NCBI GenBank assembly: GCA_023409975.1
Contig: JAEYQO010000019.1
Span: forward strand, 62,001 to 126,000
From: Bacteroidota bacterium
GTDB taxonomy: Bacteria > Bacteroidota > Bacteroidia > Chitinophagales > Chitinophagaceae
Length of the DNA stretch: 64,000 nucleotides
Direction: 5' to 3'
The notes under the pieces are model-generated. The model saw only the letters and a list, made by a program, of their open reading frames with translations, had not been told where the DNA came from and made no database searches. Below, one piece after another: positions 23,707 to 31,770 of the stretch (position 1 is its first letter; each line of letters begins with the position of its first letter). The position numbers and the translations under genes are program-made.

Positions 23707-24930
23707 ATGACTTCAGAAAGAAGCTACTCTCTTTTCAGCATACCGGTTATCGTTGCTGCGCTTGGCTATTTTGTAGACATATATGATTTGTTACTGTTCT
23801 TTATCGTCCGGGTTCCAAGCCTGTCTTCTCTTGGCCTGACGGATGAAGAAATGCGGAATGTGGGTCTAAGAATTGCCAATTTCCAGATGACGGGCCTGCT
23901 GATCGGAGGAATTCTTTGGGGGATGCTGGGCGATAAAAGAGGGAGGCTGAGCGTATTATTCGGATCGATCCTGCTTTACTCTGTGGCAAATATTGTGAAT
24001 GGTTTTGTTCAGACACCGGAGCAGTATGCCTGGTGCCGGTTCATAGCAGGCATAGGATTGGCGGGTGAGCTGGGCGCGGGTATCACGCTAGTCAGCGAGT
24101 TGATCTCCCGGGAGAAGCGAGGGGTTGCCACCTCATTTGTCGCCGGTATCGGGCTCACAGGCGCTGTTGCAGCGTATTTTATCGCTCAGGTGTTCGATTG
24201 GAGGACCTGTTATTTTATCGGCGGCGGATTGGGTATTTCCCTGCTGGCACTAAGGGTAAGTGTTTTTGAGTCCGGGATGTTTAAGAGTCTCAGGAATTCA
24301 GATGTCTCAAGAGGTAATTTCCTGATGTTCTTTAATAACCGGACGCGATTCAGGAAGTACCTGCTCAGTATTTTGATTGGCCTGCCCACCTGGTATGCTA
24401 TAGGCATCCTCGTTTCCTTCTCCCGGGAATTTGGCAAAGCCTTTGGTATCACGGAACCCATTGATCCCGGAAAAGCAGTCATGTTTGCCTATTTGGCGAT
24501 CTCTATCGGGGATATCGCTATAGGGTTACTTTCCCAGGCCCTTCGCAGTCGGAAAAAGGCGCTGTATATTTTCTACGGAATTACAGCTTTGGGTATTTTC
24601 CTCTATTTCAGACAGGATGGCACTTCTGCAGCTCATATGTACTTCATCTGTGCCTTACTGGGATTTGGAACAGGATTCTGGGCCATATTTGTCACCATGG
24701 CGGCGGAGCACTTTGGCACCAACCTCCGGGCTACGGCAGCCACGACTGTTCCGAATATGGTTAGAGGATCATTACCGCTGATCGCTATCCTGTTCGAATC
24801 GCTACAGCCTTACCAGGGCTATGCCGGAGCCGCAGCAACCACTGGAATCATCGTCATGGTGGTCAGTATCCTCGCCGCCGTTGGCACAGAGGAGACGTTT
24901 GGCAAAGATCTTGACTTTGTGGAGCGCTAA
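23707..24930 (+). CDS. MFS transporter (sugar/metabolite:proton symporter type)
   Basis: 407 residues, about 12 membrane segments. The loop 2-3 motif GMLGDKRGRLSVLFGS and the helix 4-5 region GIGLAGELGAGITLVSELIS are those of the ProP/NanT-like branch. The short second-half motif ALRSRKKALYIFYG follows helix 8. Substrate unknown. Its stop codon directly abuts the stop of the convergent lipoprotein gene at 24931. Confidence 0.85.
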   Translation: MTSERSYSLFSIPVIVAALGYFVDIYDLLLFFIVRVPSLSSLGLTDEEMRNVGLRIANFQMTGLLIGGILWGMLGDKRGRLSVLFGSILLYSVANIVNGFVQTPEQYAWCRFIAGIGLAGELGAGITLVSELISREKRGVATSFVAGIGLTGAVAAYFIAQVFDWRTCYFIGGGLGISLLALRVSVFESGMFKSLRNSDVSRGNFLMFFNNRTRFRKYLLSILIGLPTWYAIGILVSFSREFGKAFGITEPIDPGKAVMFAYLAISIGDIAIGLLSQALRSRKKALYIFYGITALGIFLYFRQDGTSAAHMYFICALLGFGTGFWAIFVTMAAEHFGTNLRATAATTVPNMVRGSLPLIAILFESLQPYQGYAGAAATTGIIVMVVSILAAVGTEETFGKDLDFVER

Positions 24931-25230
24931 TCAGGGCACTGTAATAAAAAGGGTCTGGCAATCCTGAACATACTCATCCCGGTCGTAAACCACAGCATTA
25001 CCGACGATTTTCACCGAATGCCAGCCAGTGTCTACCTGGTGCATAGCCGGGGCAAAACTGGTAAGACTTGCCAGAGTATCTTCGTTAATAAAGATCGTAA
25101 AGGTCTGATTGACGTCCTGATTCGTGAAATGCAGATATCCCTTGTTATCACACTTCGGTGTCTTTTCATCCTTTTCACAACTGGTAAAGAGCAGCGTAAG
25201 GATAGTGACAATGGTAATCCGTTTATACAT
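24931..25230 (-). CDS. Small surface-type lipoprotein
   Basis: 99 residues from MYKRITIVTILTLLFTSC, lipidated Cys18 followed by EKDEKTPKC, again a lipoprotein-export-signal-like acidic start. The upstream in-frame codon at 25302 would give an N-terminal extension that masks the signal peptide and is rejected. The mature part looks like a small beta sandwich (KGYLHFTNQDVNQTFTIFIN, GWHSVKIVGNAVVYDRDEYV). It may belong with other Bacteroidota small lipoproteins; no function known. Confidence 0.72.
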   Translation of the reverse strand: MYKRITIVTILTLLFTSCEKDEKTPKCDNKGYLHFTNQDVNQTFTIFINEDTLASLTSFAPAMHQVDTGWHSVKIVGNAVVYDRDEYVQDCQTLFITVP

Positions 25231-25238
25231 GAGCTGTT

Positions 25239-25276
25239 TATATTTGATCATTATCTGTCTGGAACTGCTAAATTTG
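25239..25276 (+). promoter_or_regulatory. Two tandem -7 boxes upstream of the RicT-like gene
   Basis: TATATTTG (25239-25246) and TAAATTTG (25269-25276) both match TAnnTTTG; the first can double as the -33 TTTG of the second. Either would give a leader of about 140-175 bases, long for this genome. Confidence 0.3.
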
Positions 25277-25420
25277 CTGTTTATTTTATTATTTTTCAAC
25301 ATTCGGCAGAAAGGTTACAAGTGGAATTCAGAAAATGTGACAAGAAAATGATGATAACTGTCTTTTTCAATACTGGGGTGTCGCCCGACTGCTGTCCATC
25401 ATATATAAACAAAGAAATAA

Positions 25421-26824
25421 ATGGGATGTGGCAATTGTGGGACAGGCGCAAATGGCAAACCTGCGGGTTGCAAAAGCAATGGAGGGTGTAGTACCGGTGG
25501 ATGTAACAGAATGAATGTTTTTGATTGGCTGAGCGCTTTGCCCCTCTATGATCATGCGAAAATATACCCTGTCGTTGAAGTATCATTCAATAAAGGAAGC
25601 CGGAAAGACTATTTTAGAAATAATACCTCACTGATTCTTGAGAAAGGCCAGATGATCTGTGTCGAAGGAGTCAGTGGATACGATATTGGAATGGTGAGTC
25701 TCACCGGTGAGCTGGTGAAGCTTCAGATGAAGAAGCACGGCGCCAGGGAGGACCCACAGATGAAAAGGGTTCTGCGACTGGCTTCCGAAGAAGAACTTAA
25801 CGGTTATTATAAGAATAAGGACCGTGAACAGGAAGTCATGGTCCGCAGCCGTGCCATTGCCAAACAGCTCAATCTCGAAATGAAGATTTGCGAGGTTGAA
25901 ATCCAGGCGGACGGAAAGAAAGCTACATTTTTCTATACTGCTGACGGCAGGGTGGACTTCAGGGAACTGATTAAGATATATGCGTCGGAGTTCAAAGTAA
26001 AGGTTGAAATGCGTCAGATCGGCGCCCGCCAGGAGAGCGGAAAGGTGGGTGGAATTGGGTCTTGTGGAAGAGAACTGTGTTGCTCCACGTGGCTCTCTGA
26101 TTTCAAATCGGTCAATACAACAGCAGCCAGATACCAGAATCTTTCAATCAATCAAACCAAGCTTTCCGGTCAGTGTGGTCGTCTCAAATGCTGCCTCAAT
26201 TACGAGCTGGATACCTATATGGATGCTTTGAGGGTGTTCCCGGACCAGGCTGAGGAATTGCAGACCGCCAATGGTGTTGCCTACCTCCAGAAGCGGGATA
26301 TCTTCAAGAACCTGATGTGGTATAGCTTCAAGGAGAGTAACAGGCAATATCCACTTTCTATTGAGAGGGTGAAGGAGATCCAGCGACTGAATAAAGATGG
26401 AAAGAAGCCGGATGAACTGCAGCCAGTAGAGCTGGAAACAAAGGCGAACAAGGCTGGAGTAAAGGTGGAGATGGGATTTGTGAACGATGTCGGGCAGATC
26501 AGCCTTAAGGCACTGGAAAAGCCGAAAAAGAGAAAAGGTGGTGGCGGAGGTCAGCAGCAAAGGCCGAATGCACAAAAAGGAGGTTCCCAGCAAAACAGGC
26601 AAAGACCTCAGCAGGGGCAGGGCAGTGGCAACCAGCCAAAACCCCAGCAAAAGCAGGGACAGCAACAGGCAAAACCGCAGTCTCAGCAGAAGCAGGGGCA
26701 ACAGCCAAGGCCTTCGGGTCCGAAGCCACCCAACAGGCAGGGGCCCAATCCTAATAGAAATCGCCCTAACCAACAGCGGCCCAAACAAGGTGCTGATAAC
26801 GCAACCCCCAAAGGTTCGGCATAG
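25421..26824 (+). CDS. ricT: PSP1-domain protein, RicT/YaaT-like, with Cys-rich head and Gln/Pro tail
   Basis: 467 residues in three parts. Residues 1-30 are Cys/Gly-rich (MGCGNCGTGANGKPAGCKSN and on), with Cys at about 3, 6, 17, 23 and 28. Residues 30-330 hold the PSP1 core: MRQIGARQESGKVGGIGSCG, RELCCSTWLSDFKSVNT and LSGQCGRLKCCLNYELDTYM. Residues about 365-467 are a low-complexity Gln/Pro/Lys/Asn tail. In Bacillus, RicT with RicA and RicF carries Fe-S clusters and directs RNase Y cleavage; Bacteroidota usually lack obvious RicA/RicF, so the role here is inferred. A terminator follows. Confidence 0.88.
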   Translation: MGCGNCGTGANGKPAGCKSNGGCSTGGCNRMNVFDWLSALPLYDHAKIYPVVEVSFNKGSRKDYFRNNTSLILEKGQMICVEGVSGYDIGMVSLTGELVKLQMKKHGAREDPQMKRVLRLASEEELNGYYKNKDREQEVMVRSRAIAKQLNLEMKICEVEIQADGKKATFFYTADGRVDFRELIKIYASEFKVKVEMRQIGARQESGKVGGIGSCGRELCCSTWLSDFKSVNTTAARYQNLSINQTKLSGQCGRLKCCLNYELDTYMDALRVFPDQAEELQTANGVAYLQKRDIFKNLMWYSFKESNRQYPLSIERVKEIQRLNKDGKKPDELQPVELETKANKAGVKVEMGFVNDVGQISLKALEKPKKRKGGGGGQQQRPNAQKGGSQQNRQRPQQGQGSGNQPKPQQKQGQQQAKPQSQQKQGQQPRPSGPKPPNRQGPNPNRNRPNQQRPKQGADNATPKGSA

Positions 26825-26838
26825 ACCACTTTAATGTC

Positions 26839-26884
26839 AAAAGGTCGTTGAGTTCAGAACAATTGTTTGGCTCAACGACCTTTT
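26839..26884 (+). terminator. Terminator of the RicT-like gene
   Basis: Stem AAAAGGTCGTTGAG / CTCAACGACCTTTT followed by a T run, with an 18-base loop. Confidence 0.85.
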
Positions 26885-26910
26885 TTATAACTCTTTACTT
26901 ATTTGCGCTT

Positions 26911-27120
26911 CTAATTTCTAAGTATGAGGTAAACGGTGATACCCGTTAGTTTTCCGATCGCATTGGAAAAGTTTCCCGAAGCAACCGTGTTTTTCGGTTC
27001 CTGTTGCAGTCCTGCCTGCCAGCCCTGTTTATAATCCTCAAAATTGATAATGGCATCAATTACCAGAGCCGCTAATACGGAAAGAAGGATGGTTCTGAGA
27101 TAACAACGATACCTTTTCAT
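26911..27120 (-). CDS. Small membrane protein
   Basis: 69 residues. MKRYRCYLRTILLSVLAALV begins a single membrane or signal-anchor helix; the rest is FEDYKQGWQAGLQQ followed by a weakly hydrophobic end (KLTGITVYLILRN). No family recognised. The ATG is at 27120 and the frame is free-standing between a terminator and the LiaF-like gene. Confidence 0.6.
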   Translation of the reverse strand: MKRYRCYLRTILLSVLAALVIDAIINFEDYKQGWQAGLQQEPKNTVASGNFSNAIGKLTGITVYLILRN

Positions 27121-27170
27121 ATCGCAGAGTTTGATTTAAAGTTAAGGAAATGGAGGGATGAACAGCAGAC

Positions 27171-27881
27171 TTAAACGGATTTTACATTGATACTACCAAA
27201 GTGACAGCTCCCTTCGATTACAAGCAGTTTTCTTTCCAGTAGAGTGCCCGTAGACAACATTCTTTTGTCTTCAACACTGGAGAAGCTATTTGAAACCCGG
27301 AGTTCCACCTCCCAGTGACGTGGAACCAGAATCGTGAGCGAACCAAATGATACGCTGACATCCAGCGTTGTATGGTGTTCCGGTTCCACCTGTAGGAGAT
27401 TCACTTCTGCCTCTCCGAAGCTACAATGGATGCGTCCCCCCTTGAAGTTTTTCGAAGTGACCATTGTCTGCTTTTCCTGAAACTGTACATTAAGATCCAG
27501 CGTATCCTTCTCAACAAGGGGAGGAACAGTTTCTTGTTTTGGGTGCCCTCTCCTGAACATCAGATAAAGCCCCAACAGGATTAATGACACCGGAGCAACG
27601 TATAGGGTTGAGAAAAAGTCCCTGATCCAGCTCCAGGGCAGAAGGAAAGCGACACCCAAACCAATCAACAGCCAGGAGGTGAAATTCTGAAACCGGTTCT
27701 GGCTTCCTGTATAGATTCCCACACCGATTAACACTAAGGGCCAGAGCTTAATATCGAACCAGAACAGATCAAGCCGGCGTACCAACAACAATACACCGAC
27801 AAGAAGTATAAAGAAACCCAATGCGGCCCGGTCACGTCGTTGATGACTACGGTTGGAATGGTTAGACGAATCTCTGTACAT
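27171..27881 (-). CDS. LiaF-like membrane protein (cell-envelope stress, DUF5668 plus toast-rack domain)
   Basis: 236 residues. Four membrane helices fill residues about 20-110 (ALGFFILLVGVLLLVRRLDL, LWPLVLIGVGIYTG, TSWLLIGLGVAFLLP, VAPVSLILLGLYLMF). A soluble beta domain follows with KGGRIHCSFGEAEVNLLQVE and DVSVSFGSLTILVPRHWEVE, typical of LiaF/YvqF C-terminal domains. In Firmicutes LiaF restrains the LiaRS sensor for cell-wall antibiotics; no two-component genes are adjacent here, so only the fold is firm. Confidence 0.82.
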   Translation of the reverse strand: MYRDSSNHSNRSHQRRDRAALGFFILLVGVLLLVRRLDLFWFDIKLWPLVLIGVGIYTGSQNRFQNFTSWLLIGLGVAFLLPWSWIRDFFSTLYVAPVSLILLGLYLMFRRGHPKQETVPPLVEKDTLDLNVQFQEKQTMVTSKNFKGGRIHCSFGEAEVNLLQVEPEHHTTLDVSVSFGSLTILVPRHWEVELRVSNSFSSVEDKRMLSTGTLLERKLLVIEGSCHFGSINVKSV

Positions 27882-27923
27882 ATCTGATAATTTTATTCCA
27901 GATTCAAAACTAGTTCATCATGG

Positions 27924-27990
27924 AATTCGGGGAGGGTATATATAGGCAGAGTGACGGGGTATGTCGGTAAACAGCAGGAGAGCGTCGGTA
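27924..27990 (+). repeat. Possible degenerate 11-bp-period array
   Basis: About six units such as GGTATATATAG, GCAGAGTGACG, GGGTATGTCGG, TAAACAGCAGG, AGAGCGTCGGT. Purine tracts and TA steps keep an approximate 11-bp phase, but the units differ much. It lies between recQ and the LiaF-like gene. Confidence 0.3.
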
Positions 27991-28036
27991 AAAGCTTTTA
28001 CCTGCAGGATGTATTGAAGGTAACTTCCAGGAATAA

Positions 28037-28060
28037 AAAAGCTCCGAAACCGGAGCTTTT
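28037..28060 (-). terminator. Terminator of recQ
   Basis: Ten-bp stem AAAAGCTCCG / CGGAGCTTTT with loop AAAC; T tract on the minus strand. Confidence 0.88.
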
Positions 28061-28087
28061 AAAAATTATCGATACTTCTCTGTCTGA

Positions 28088-30313
28088 TTAATTGCCAAAT
28101 TCACTCAGGAATTTGATGCGCATCATCTGGAGTTGCTCTAAACTAACATCCCGGTCTCTGAATTCCTCATAGGCTGCCTGAAGATTACCGTCCATACTAT
28201 TTCTGAAATAGTCGAAAATGTCTTCCTGTTCGTACTCATCCAGTTCCTGTTCCAGGCAATAATCCAGATTGAGTCGTGTGCCACTGGAAACGATAGTTTC
28301 CATTTCAGTGAGAAGATCCTGCAGGGTGAGTGATTTGTTTTTGGCGATAGTTTCCAGTGGGATCTTTTTATCAATATTCTGAATGATAAACACCTTCATT
28401 CCACTTTTATTCACGACACTTTTCATAACGAAATCGTCAGGTTTTACGATATCGTTTTCCTCAACGTAGCGGGCGATGAGATCGATGAACTTGCGGCCGA
28501 ATTTCATGGCCTTTCCTTTGCTAACCCCCTGGATTCTTTCCAGTTCTTCAATAGATGTAGGGTAGCTGATGGCCATATCTTCGAGGGAATTCTCCATGAA
28601 GATGACGAATGGTGGCAGGCCTTTTTCCTGTGCGACCTGCCTGCGCAGGTCTTTTAACATGTCGAACAACACAGGATCTACGGCAGAGGTCCCGGTTGTA
28701 TTTCCGTTCTCTTCGTCGTCGCCTTCAGCATCTTCGTAATTATGATTTAAGACCACCATAATGGAGAAAGGCTTCTTCAGGAACTTCCAGCCCTTTTCGG
28801 TGATCTTCAACAAACCGTATTCTTCGATGTCTTTTCGAACGAGGCCTTCCAGCATCATCTGACGGATCAGGGAGTACCAGAAATTGGCTTCCATTTCCAT
28901 TACCAGGCCTGAGCCGAAAGACTTCAGTTTATCGTGCTTGTAGGTGAGTATTCTCGGATTTGTCTTTCCAAGAATGACATTCACTACGTATTCAATATTG
29001 AATCGTTCATCCAGTTCATTGATCGCGTCCAGCACAATCTTTGAGCTATCCCGAACTTCCAGTTTTTCTTTTGGATTTAGGCAGTTGTCACAACTTCCGC
29101 AGTTGTCATCTTTCAGCTCTTCACCGAAGTAATGCAAAAGAAGTTTTCTGCGGCAGACGCCACTTTCCACATATGCTACGGTTTCAGCGATCAACTGAGC
29201 ACCCATCTCGCGTTCGCTCAGGGGCTTGTCGCGCATCAGATGTTCCAGCTTCTGGACATCTTTGTAGGAGTAATAGAGGATACATTTACCTTCCAGGCCA
29301 TCGCGCCCGGCTCTTCCTGTTTCCTGGTAGTAATTCTCCAGCGATTTGGGGATATTCCAGTGGATCACGAAACGAACGTCCGGCTTATCAATGCCCATTC
29401 CGAAGGCTATGGTCGCTACGATTACATCTACTTTCTCCATCAGGAACTGGTCCTGACGCTGTGCCCTGATATTCCCCTCCAATCCTGCATGGTAGGCTAC
29501 GGCAGAGATGCCATTTGCCTGGAGCGTCTGAGCCAGTTCTTCTGTGGTCTTCCTGTTTAGTGTGTAAATGATCCCGCTCTTGCCTTTCATAGAGTGAATG
29601 AACTTCACCATGTGCTTGAGAACGGTGTCTTTTCTTCCTTTGGGAACAATCTCGTAATAAAGATTGGGGCGATTAAAAGAGGAAATAAATACCTGGGGCT
29701 TCCTTAATGCCAGGTTTTTGAGGATATCATCCTGAACCTTCGGTGTGGCCGTTGCCGTCAGAGCAATGATCGGTAGCTCAGGATTGATCTGGTCGATCAT
29801 ATCTCTCAGTTTCCGGTATTCCGGACGGAAGTCGTGACCCCATTCAGAAATACAATGCGCTTCATCAACAGCGATAAAGGAAATGTTAATATCTGCGAAG
29901 AAGTCTATGTTTTCTTGCTTAGTCAGCGTTTCAGGAGCCACATATAACATTTTGGTGGTCCCTTCCAGAAGGTCTGTTTTTACCTTTTTCTGTTGTGCTT
30001 TACTCAGAGTGGAGTTCAGGAAGTGAGCAATATTGTCCTTGCTGCTATAGCCTCTGATCAGGTCCACCTGATTCTTCATCAGAGCGATCAGAGGTGATAC
30101 AATAAGTGCTACACCATCACTGAGTAGTGCGGGTAGCTGATAGCACAGCGATTTTCCACCACCCGTAGGCATGATCACGAATGTATCCCTGCCGGATAAA
30201 ATGCTTTTAATTATTTTTTCCTGATCGCCTTTGAATTTATTGAATCCAAAATTTTCGAGGAGTGCCTTCTTGAGGTTTAATTTTGCTTTTGCGGTAACAG
30301 TACCTGCATCCAT
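28088..30313 (-). CDS. recQ: ATP-dependent DNA helicase RecQ
   Basis: 741 residues. Walker A MPTGGGKSLCYQLP lies at residues 48-61, the DEAH box in FIAVDEAHCISEWGHDFRPE, and helicase motif VI in YYQETGRAGRDGLEGKCILY. The RecQ C-terminal zinc domain shows CRRKLLLHYFGEELKDDNCG with SCDNCLNP, then a winged helix and an HRDC domain (DMLKDLRRQVAQEKGLPPFV). A further C-terminal extension of about 100 acidic residues is longer than in E. coli. RecQ unwinds recombination intermediates and stalled forks. Confidence 0.96.
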   Translation of the reverse strand: MDAGTVTAKAKLNLKKALLENFGFNKFKGDQEKIIKSILSGRDTFVIMPTGGGKSLCYQLPALLSDGVALIVSPLIALMKNQVDLIRGYSSKDNIAHFLNSTLSKAQQKKVKTDLLEGTTKMLYVAPETLTKQENIDFFADINISFIAVDEAHCISEWGHDFRPEYRKLRDMIDQINPELPIIALTATATPKVQDDILKNLALRKPQVFISSFNRPNLYYEIVPKGRKDTVLKHMVKFIHSMKGKSGIIYTLNRKTTEELAQTLQANGISAVAYHAGLEGNIRAQRQDQFLMEKVDVIVATIAFGMGIDKPDVRFVIHWNIPKSLENYYQETGRAGRDGLEGKCILYYSYKDVQKLEHLMRDKPLSEREMGAQLIAETVAYVESGVCRRKLLLHYFGEELKDDNCGSCDNCLNPKEKLEVRDSSKIVLDAINELDERFNIEYVVNVILGKTNPRILTYKHDKLKSFGSGLVMEMEANFWYSLIRQMMLEGLVRKDIEEYGLLKITEKGWKFLKKPFSIMVVLNHNYEDAEGDDEENGNTTGTSAVDPVLFDMLKDLRRQVAQEKGLPPFVIFMENSLEDMAISYPTSIEELERIQGVSKGKAMKFGRKFIDLIARYVEENDIVKPDDFVMKSVVNKSGMKVFIIQNIDKKIPLETIAKNKSLTLQDLLTEMETIVSSGTRLNLDYCLEQELDEYEQEDIFDYFRNSMDGNLQAAYEEFRDRDVSLEQLQMMRIKFLSEFGN

Positions 30314-30433
30314 ACACTAAGTTTTACCAAAGTAAATTTCAATTCATCCGCAGCAATTATATGAGGATTGAAACTAACGCTTTGAGTTTCGGTCCGCGAA
30401 TTTACGACTTGGAAGTTAAAAAAAATAAAATAA

Positions 30434-30457
30434 ACATGCAAGGTGTTTTTTGCATGT
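30434..30457 (-). terminator. Terminator of the deoxynucleoside kinase gene
   Basis: Eight-bp stem ACATGCAA / TTGCATGT; on the minus strand an A/T-rich T tract follows. Confidence 0.65.
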
Positions 30458-30474
30458 ATTCAGTGAAATACAGG

Positions 30475-31107
30475 CTACTGAAGAGAAAGATAGTGAGTTT
30501 TATAATTGTAATCTTTATCCAGAAAGCTGACCAATTGGTCCAGTTGTTCAGGTTTTTCCAGAAAGTCGACATCGGTCATGTCAATGATAAGGGTCTGCAG
30601 CATTTCCTGCTTTAGAAACTGCTGATAAACTCCCTGAACCCTCTCGAGGTATTCATCAGTGATATTCTGTTCGTAGCTCCTACCTCTTTTCTGAATGTTT
30701 TTCTGAAGTTTTCCAACCGGCGCGTGCAGATAGATTAACAGATCGGGCGTGGGGAGGTGATCATCGATAATATCAAACAGCTTTTGAAAAAGATCATATT
30801 CATCATCTTTCAGGTTGACTCGTGCGAATAGTTTGCTTTTGGGAAAAACGTAGTCGGATACGATGGTTTTTTGAAAGATGTCGGTAGGGAGAAGGGACTG
30901 CTTTAATTGCTTATACCGGTCGGCCAAAAAAGATAGCTCCAGAGGAAAAGCGTAACGTTCGGGTTCCTGGTAGAATTTCGGAAGAAAATTGTTATCGGCA
31001 AATTCCTCCATAATTAATCTGGCATCGAACCGCTGAGCCAGAAGATCCGCCAGTGTACTCTTGCCTGCTCCTATATTTCCCTCTATCGCTATGTACCGGT
31101 AATTCAT
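30475..31107 (-). CDS. Deoxynucleoside kinase (dCK/dGK family)
   Basis: 210 residues from MNYRYIAIEGNIGAGKSTLA; the P-loop GNIGAGKS is at residues 10-17. FADNNFLPKFYQEPERYAFP and TDIFQKTIVSDYVFPKSKLF form the nucleoside site, and LLIYLHAPVGKLQKNIQKRG with RGRSYEQNITDEYLERVQ carries the lid arginines. It phosphorylates deoxynucleosides in the salvage pathway; the exact base preference is not readable. A TTG at 31119 overlaps the promoter box and is rejected. The folK gene lies 68 bp upstream in the same direction but each has its own promoter box. Confidence 0.88.
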   Translation of the reverse strand: MNYRYIAIEGNIGAGKSTLADLLAQRFDARLIMEEFADNNFLPKFYQEPERYAFPLELSFLADRYKQLKQSLLPTDIFQKTIVSDYVFPKSKLFARVNLKDDEYDLFQKLFDIIDDHLPTPDLLIYLHAPVGKLQKNIQKRGRSYEQNITDEYLERVQGVYQQFLKQEMLQTLIIDMTDVDFLEKPEQLDQLVSFLDKDYNYKTHYLSLQ

Positions 31108-31116
31108 AAAAGTGCG

Positions 31117-31124
31117 CAAAGATA
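31117..31124 (-). promoter_or_regulatory. -7 element (TATCTTTG) for the deoxynucleoside kinase
   Basis: Exact TAnnTTTG on the minus strand, 9 bases before the ATG at 31107; leader about 5 bases. The bases after it (CGCACTT) are the same as after the lepA box. Confidence 0.5.
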
Positions 31125-31175
31125 ACTGCGCAGCTAGGAACTACGTTTAAAAACTTCGTGTTCCCGGTTTGCGTA

Positions 31176-31658
31176 TCAGTTTATTAAACTCGCCTCAAGC
31201 GGATCTTCACAGTTCTCCAGGAGCTGTCTGACGGTCATTTTCAACACAGGATGCATCCAGTCGTCCGCTATTTCAGCCAGAGGTACGAGGGTAAATCTCC
31301 GGTTCTGCAATTCGGGATGAGGGATGTGCAGCGTTGGTGTCTGGATTATAAGGTCTTCATAGAATAAAATATCGATATCGAGTGTCCTCTGTCCCCACCG
31401 AATCTTTCGCTGGCGTCCAAGCGAGTGTTCGATCTCCTGAATTACTGACAGCAATTCAATGGGGTCTAACCCCGTGTTCACTTTGATTACCTGATTCAGA
31501 AAATCGGGTTGTTCTTCAATGCCCCAGGCTGCAGTGCTATAGATCGAAGAAACTGAAAGGCTGTCTCCTATACGATCAAAAATGGCATTTCTGGCTTTTG
31601 CCAGCCACTCCAAACGGTTCCCTTCATTACTACCCAGAAGGAGGAAGACCTGATTCAT
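31176..31658 (-). CDS. folK: HPPK: 2-amino-4-hydroxy-6-hydroxymethyldihydropteridine diphosphokinase
   Basis: 160 residues from MNQVFLLLGSNEGNRLEWLA. The HPPK hallmarks are LLLGSNEGNR, YSTAAWGIEEQPDFLNQVIK, HSLGRQRKIRWGQRTLDIDI and IPHPELQNRRFTLVPLAEIA. It transfers pyrophosphate from ATP to the pterin in folate synthesis. An upstream in-frame codon at 31703 is rejected because the promoter box lies between the two. Confidence 0.95.
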   Translation of the reverse strand: MNQVFLLLGSNEGNRLEWLAKARNAIFDRIGDSLSVSSIYSTAAWGIEEQPDFLNQVIKVNTGLDPIELLSVIQEIEHSLGRQRKIRWGQRTLDIDILFYEDLIIQTPTLHIPHPELQNRRFTLVPLAEIADDWMHPVLKMTVRQLLENCEDPLEASLIN

Positions 31659-31664
31659 GAGCTG

Positions 31665-31672
31665 CAAATATA
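31665..31672 (-). promoter_or_regulatory. -7 element (TATATTTG) for folK, leaderless layout
   Basis: Exact TAnnTTTG on the minus strand ends 6 bases before the ATG at 31658. Confidence 0.5.
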
Positions 31673-31737
31673 AGTGGTGAGGGGAATTCCCCTCAGAATT
31701 CACGTCAGGACGCCTGTATTAGTTGCCTGCACACATG

Positions 31738-31745
31738 TATCTTTG
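31738..31745 (+). promoter_or_regulatory. -7 element (TATCTTTG) for sppA
   Basis: Exact TAnnTTTG; predicted leader of about 20 bases before the ATG at 31771. Confidence 0.5.
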
Positions 31746-31770
31746 TTGCTCATAATAAACATTCAAATTC

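Noticed and set aside
30361..30615. Small plus-strand open frame near the deoxynucleoside kinase end
   Set aside because: It runs through the kinase terminator hairpin and into the kinase gene antisense; no features of a protein.
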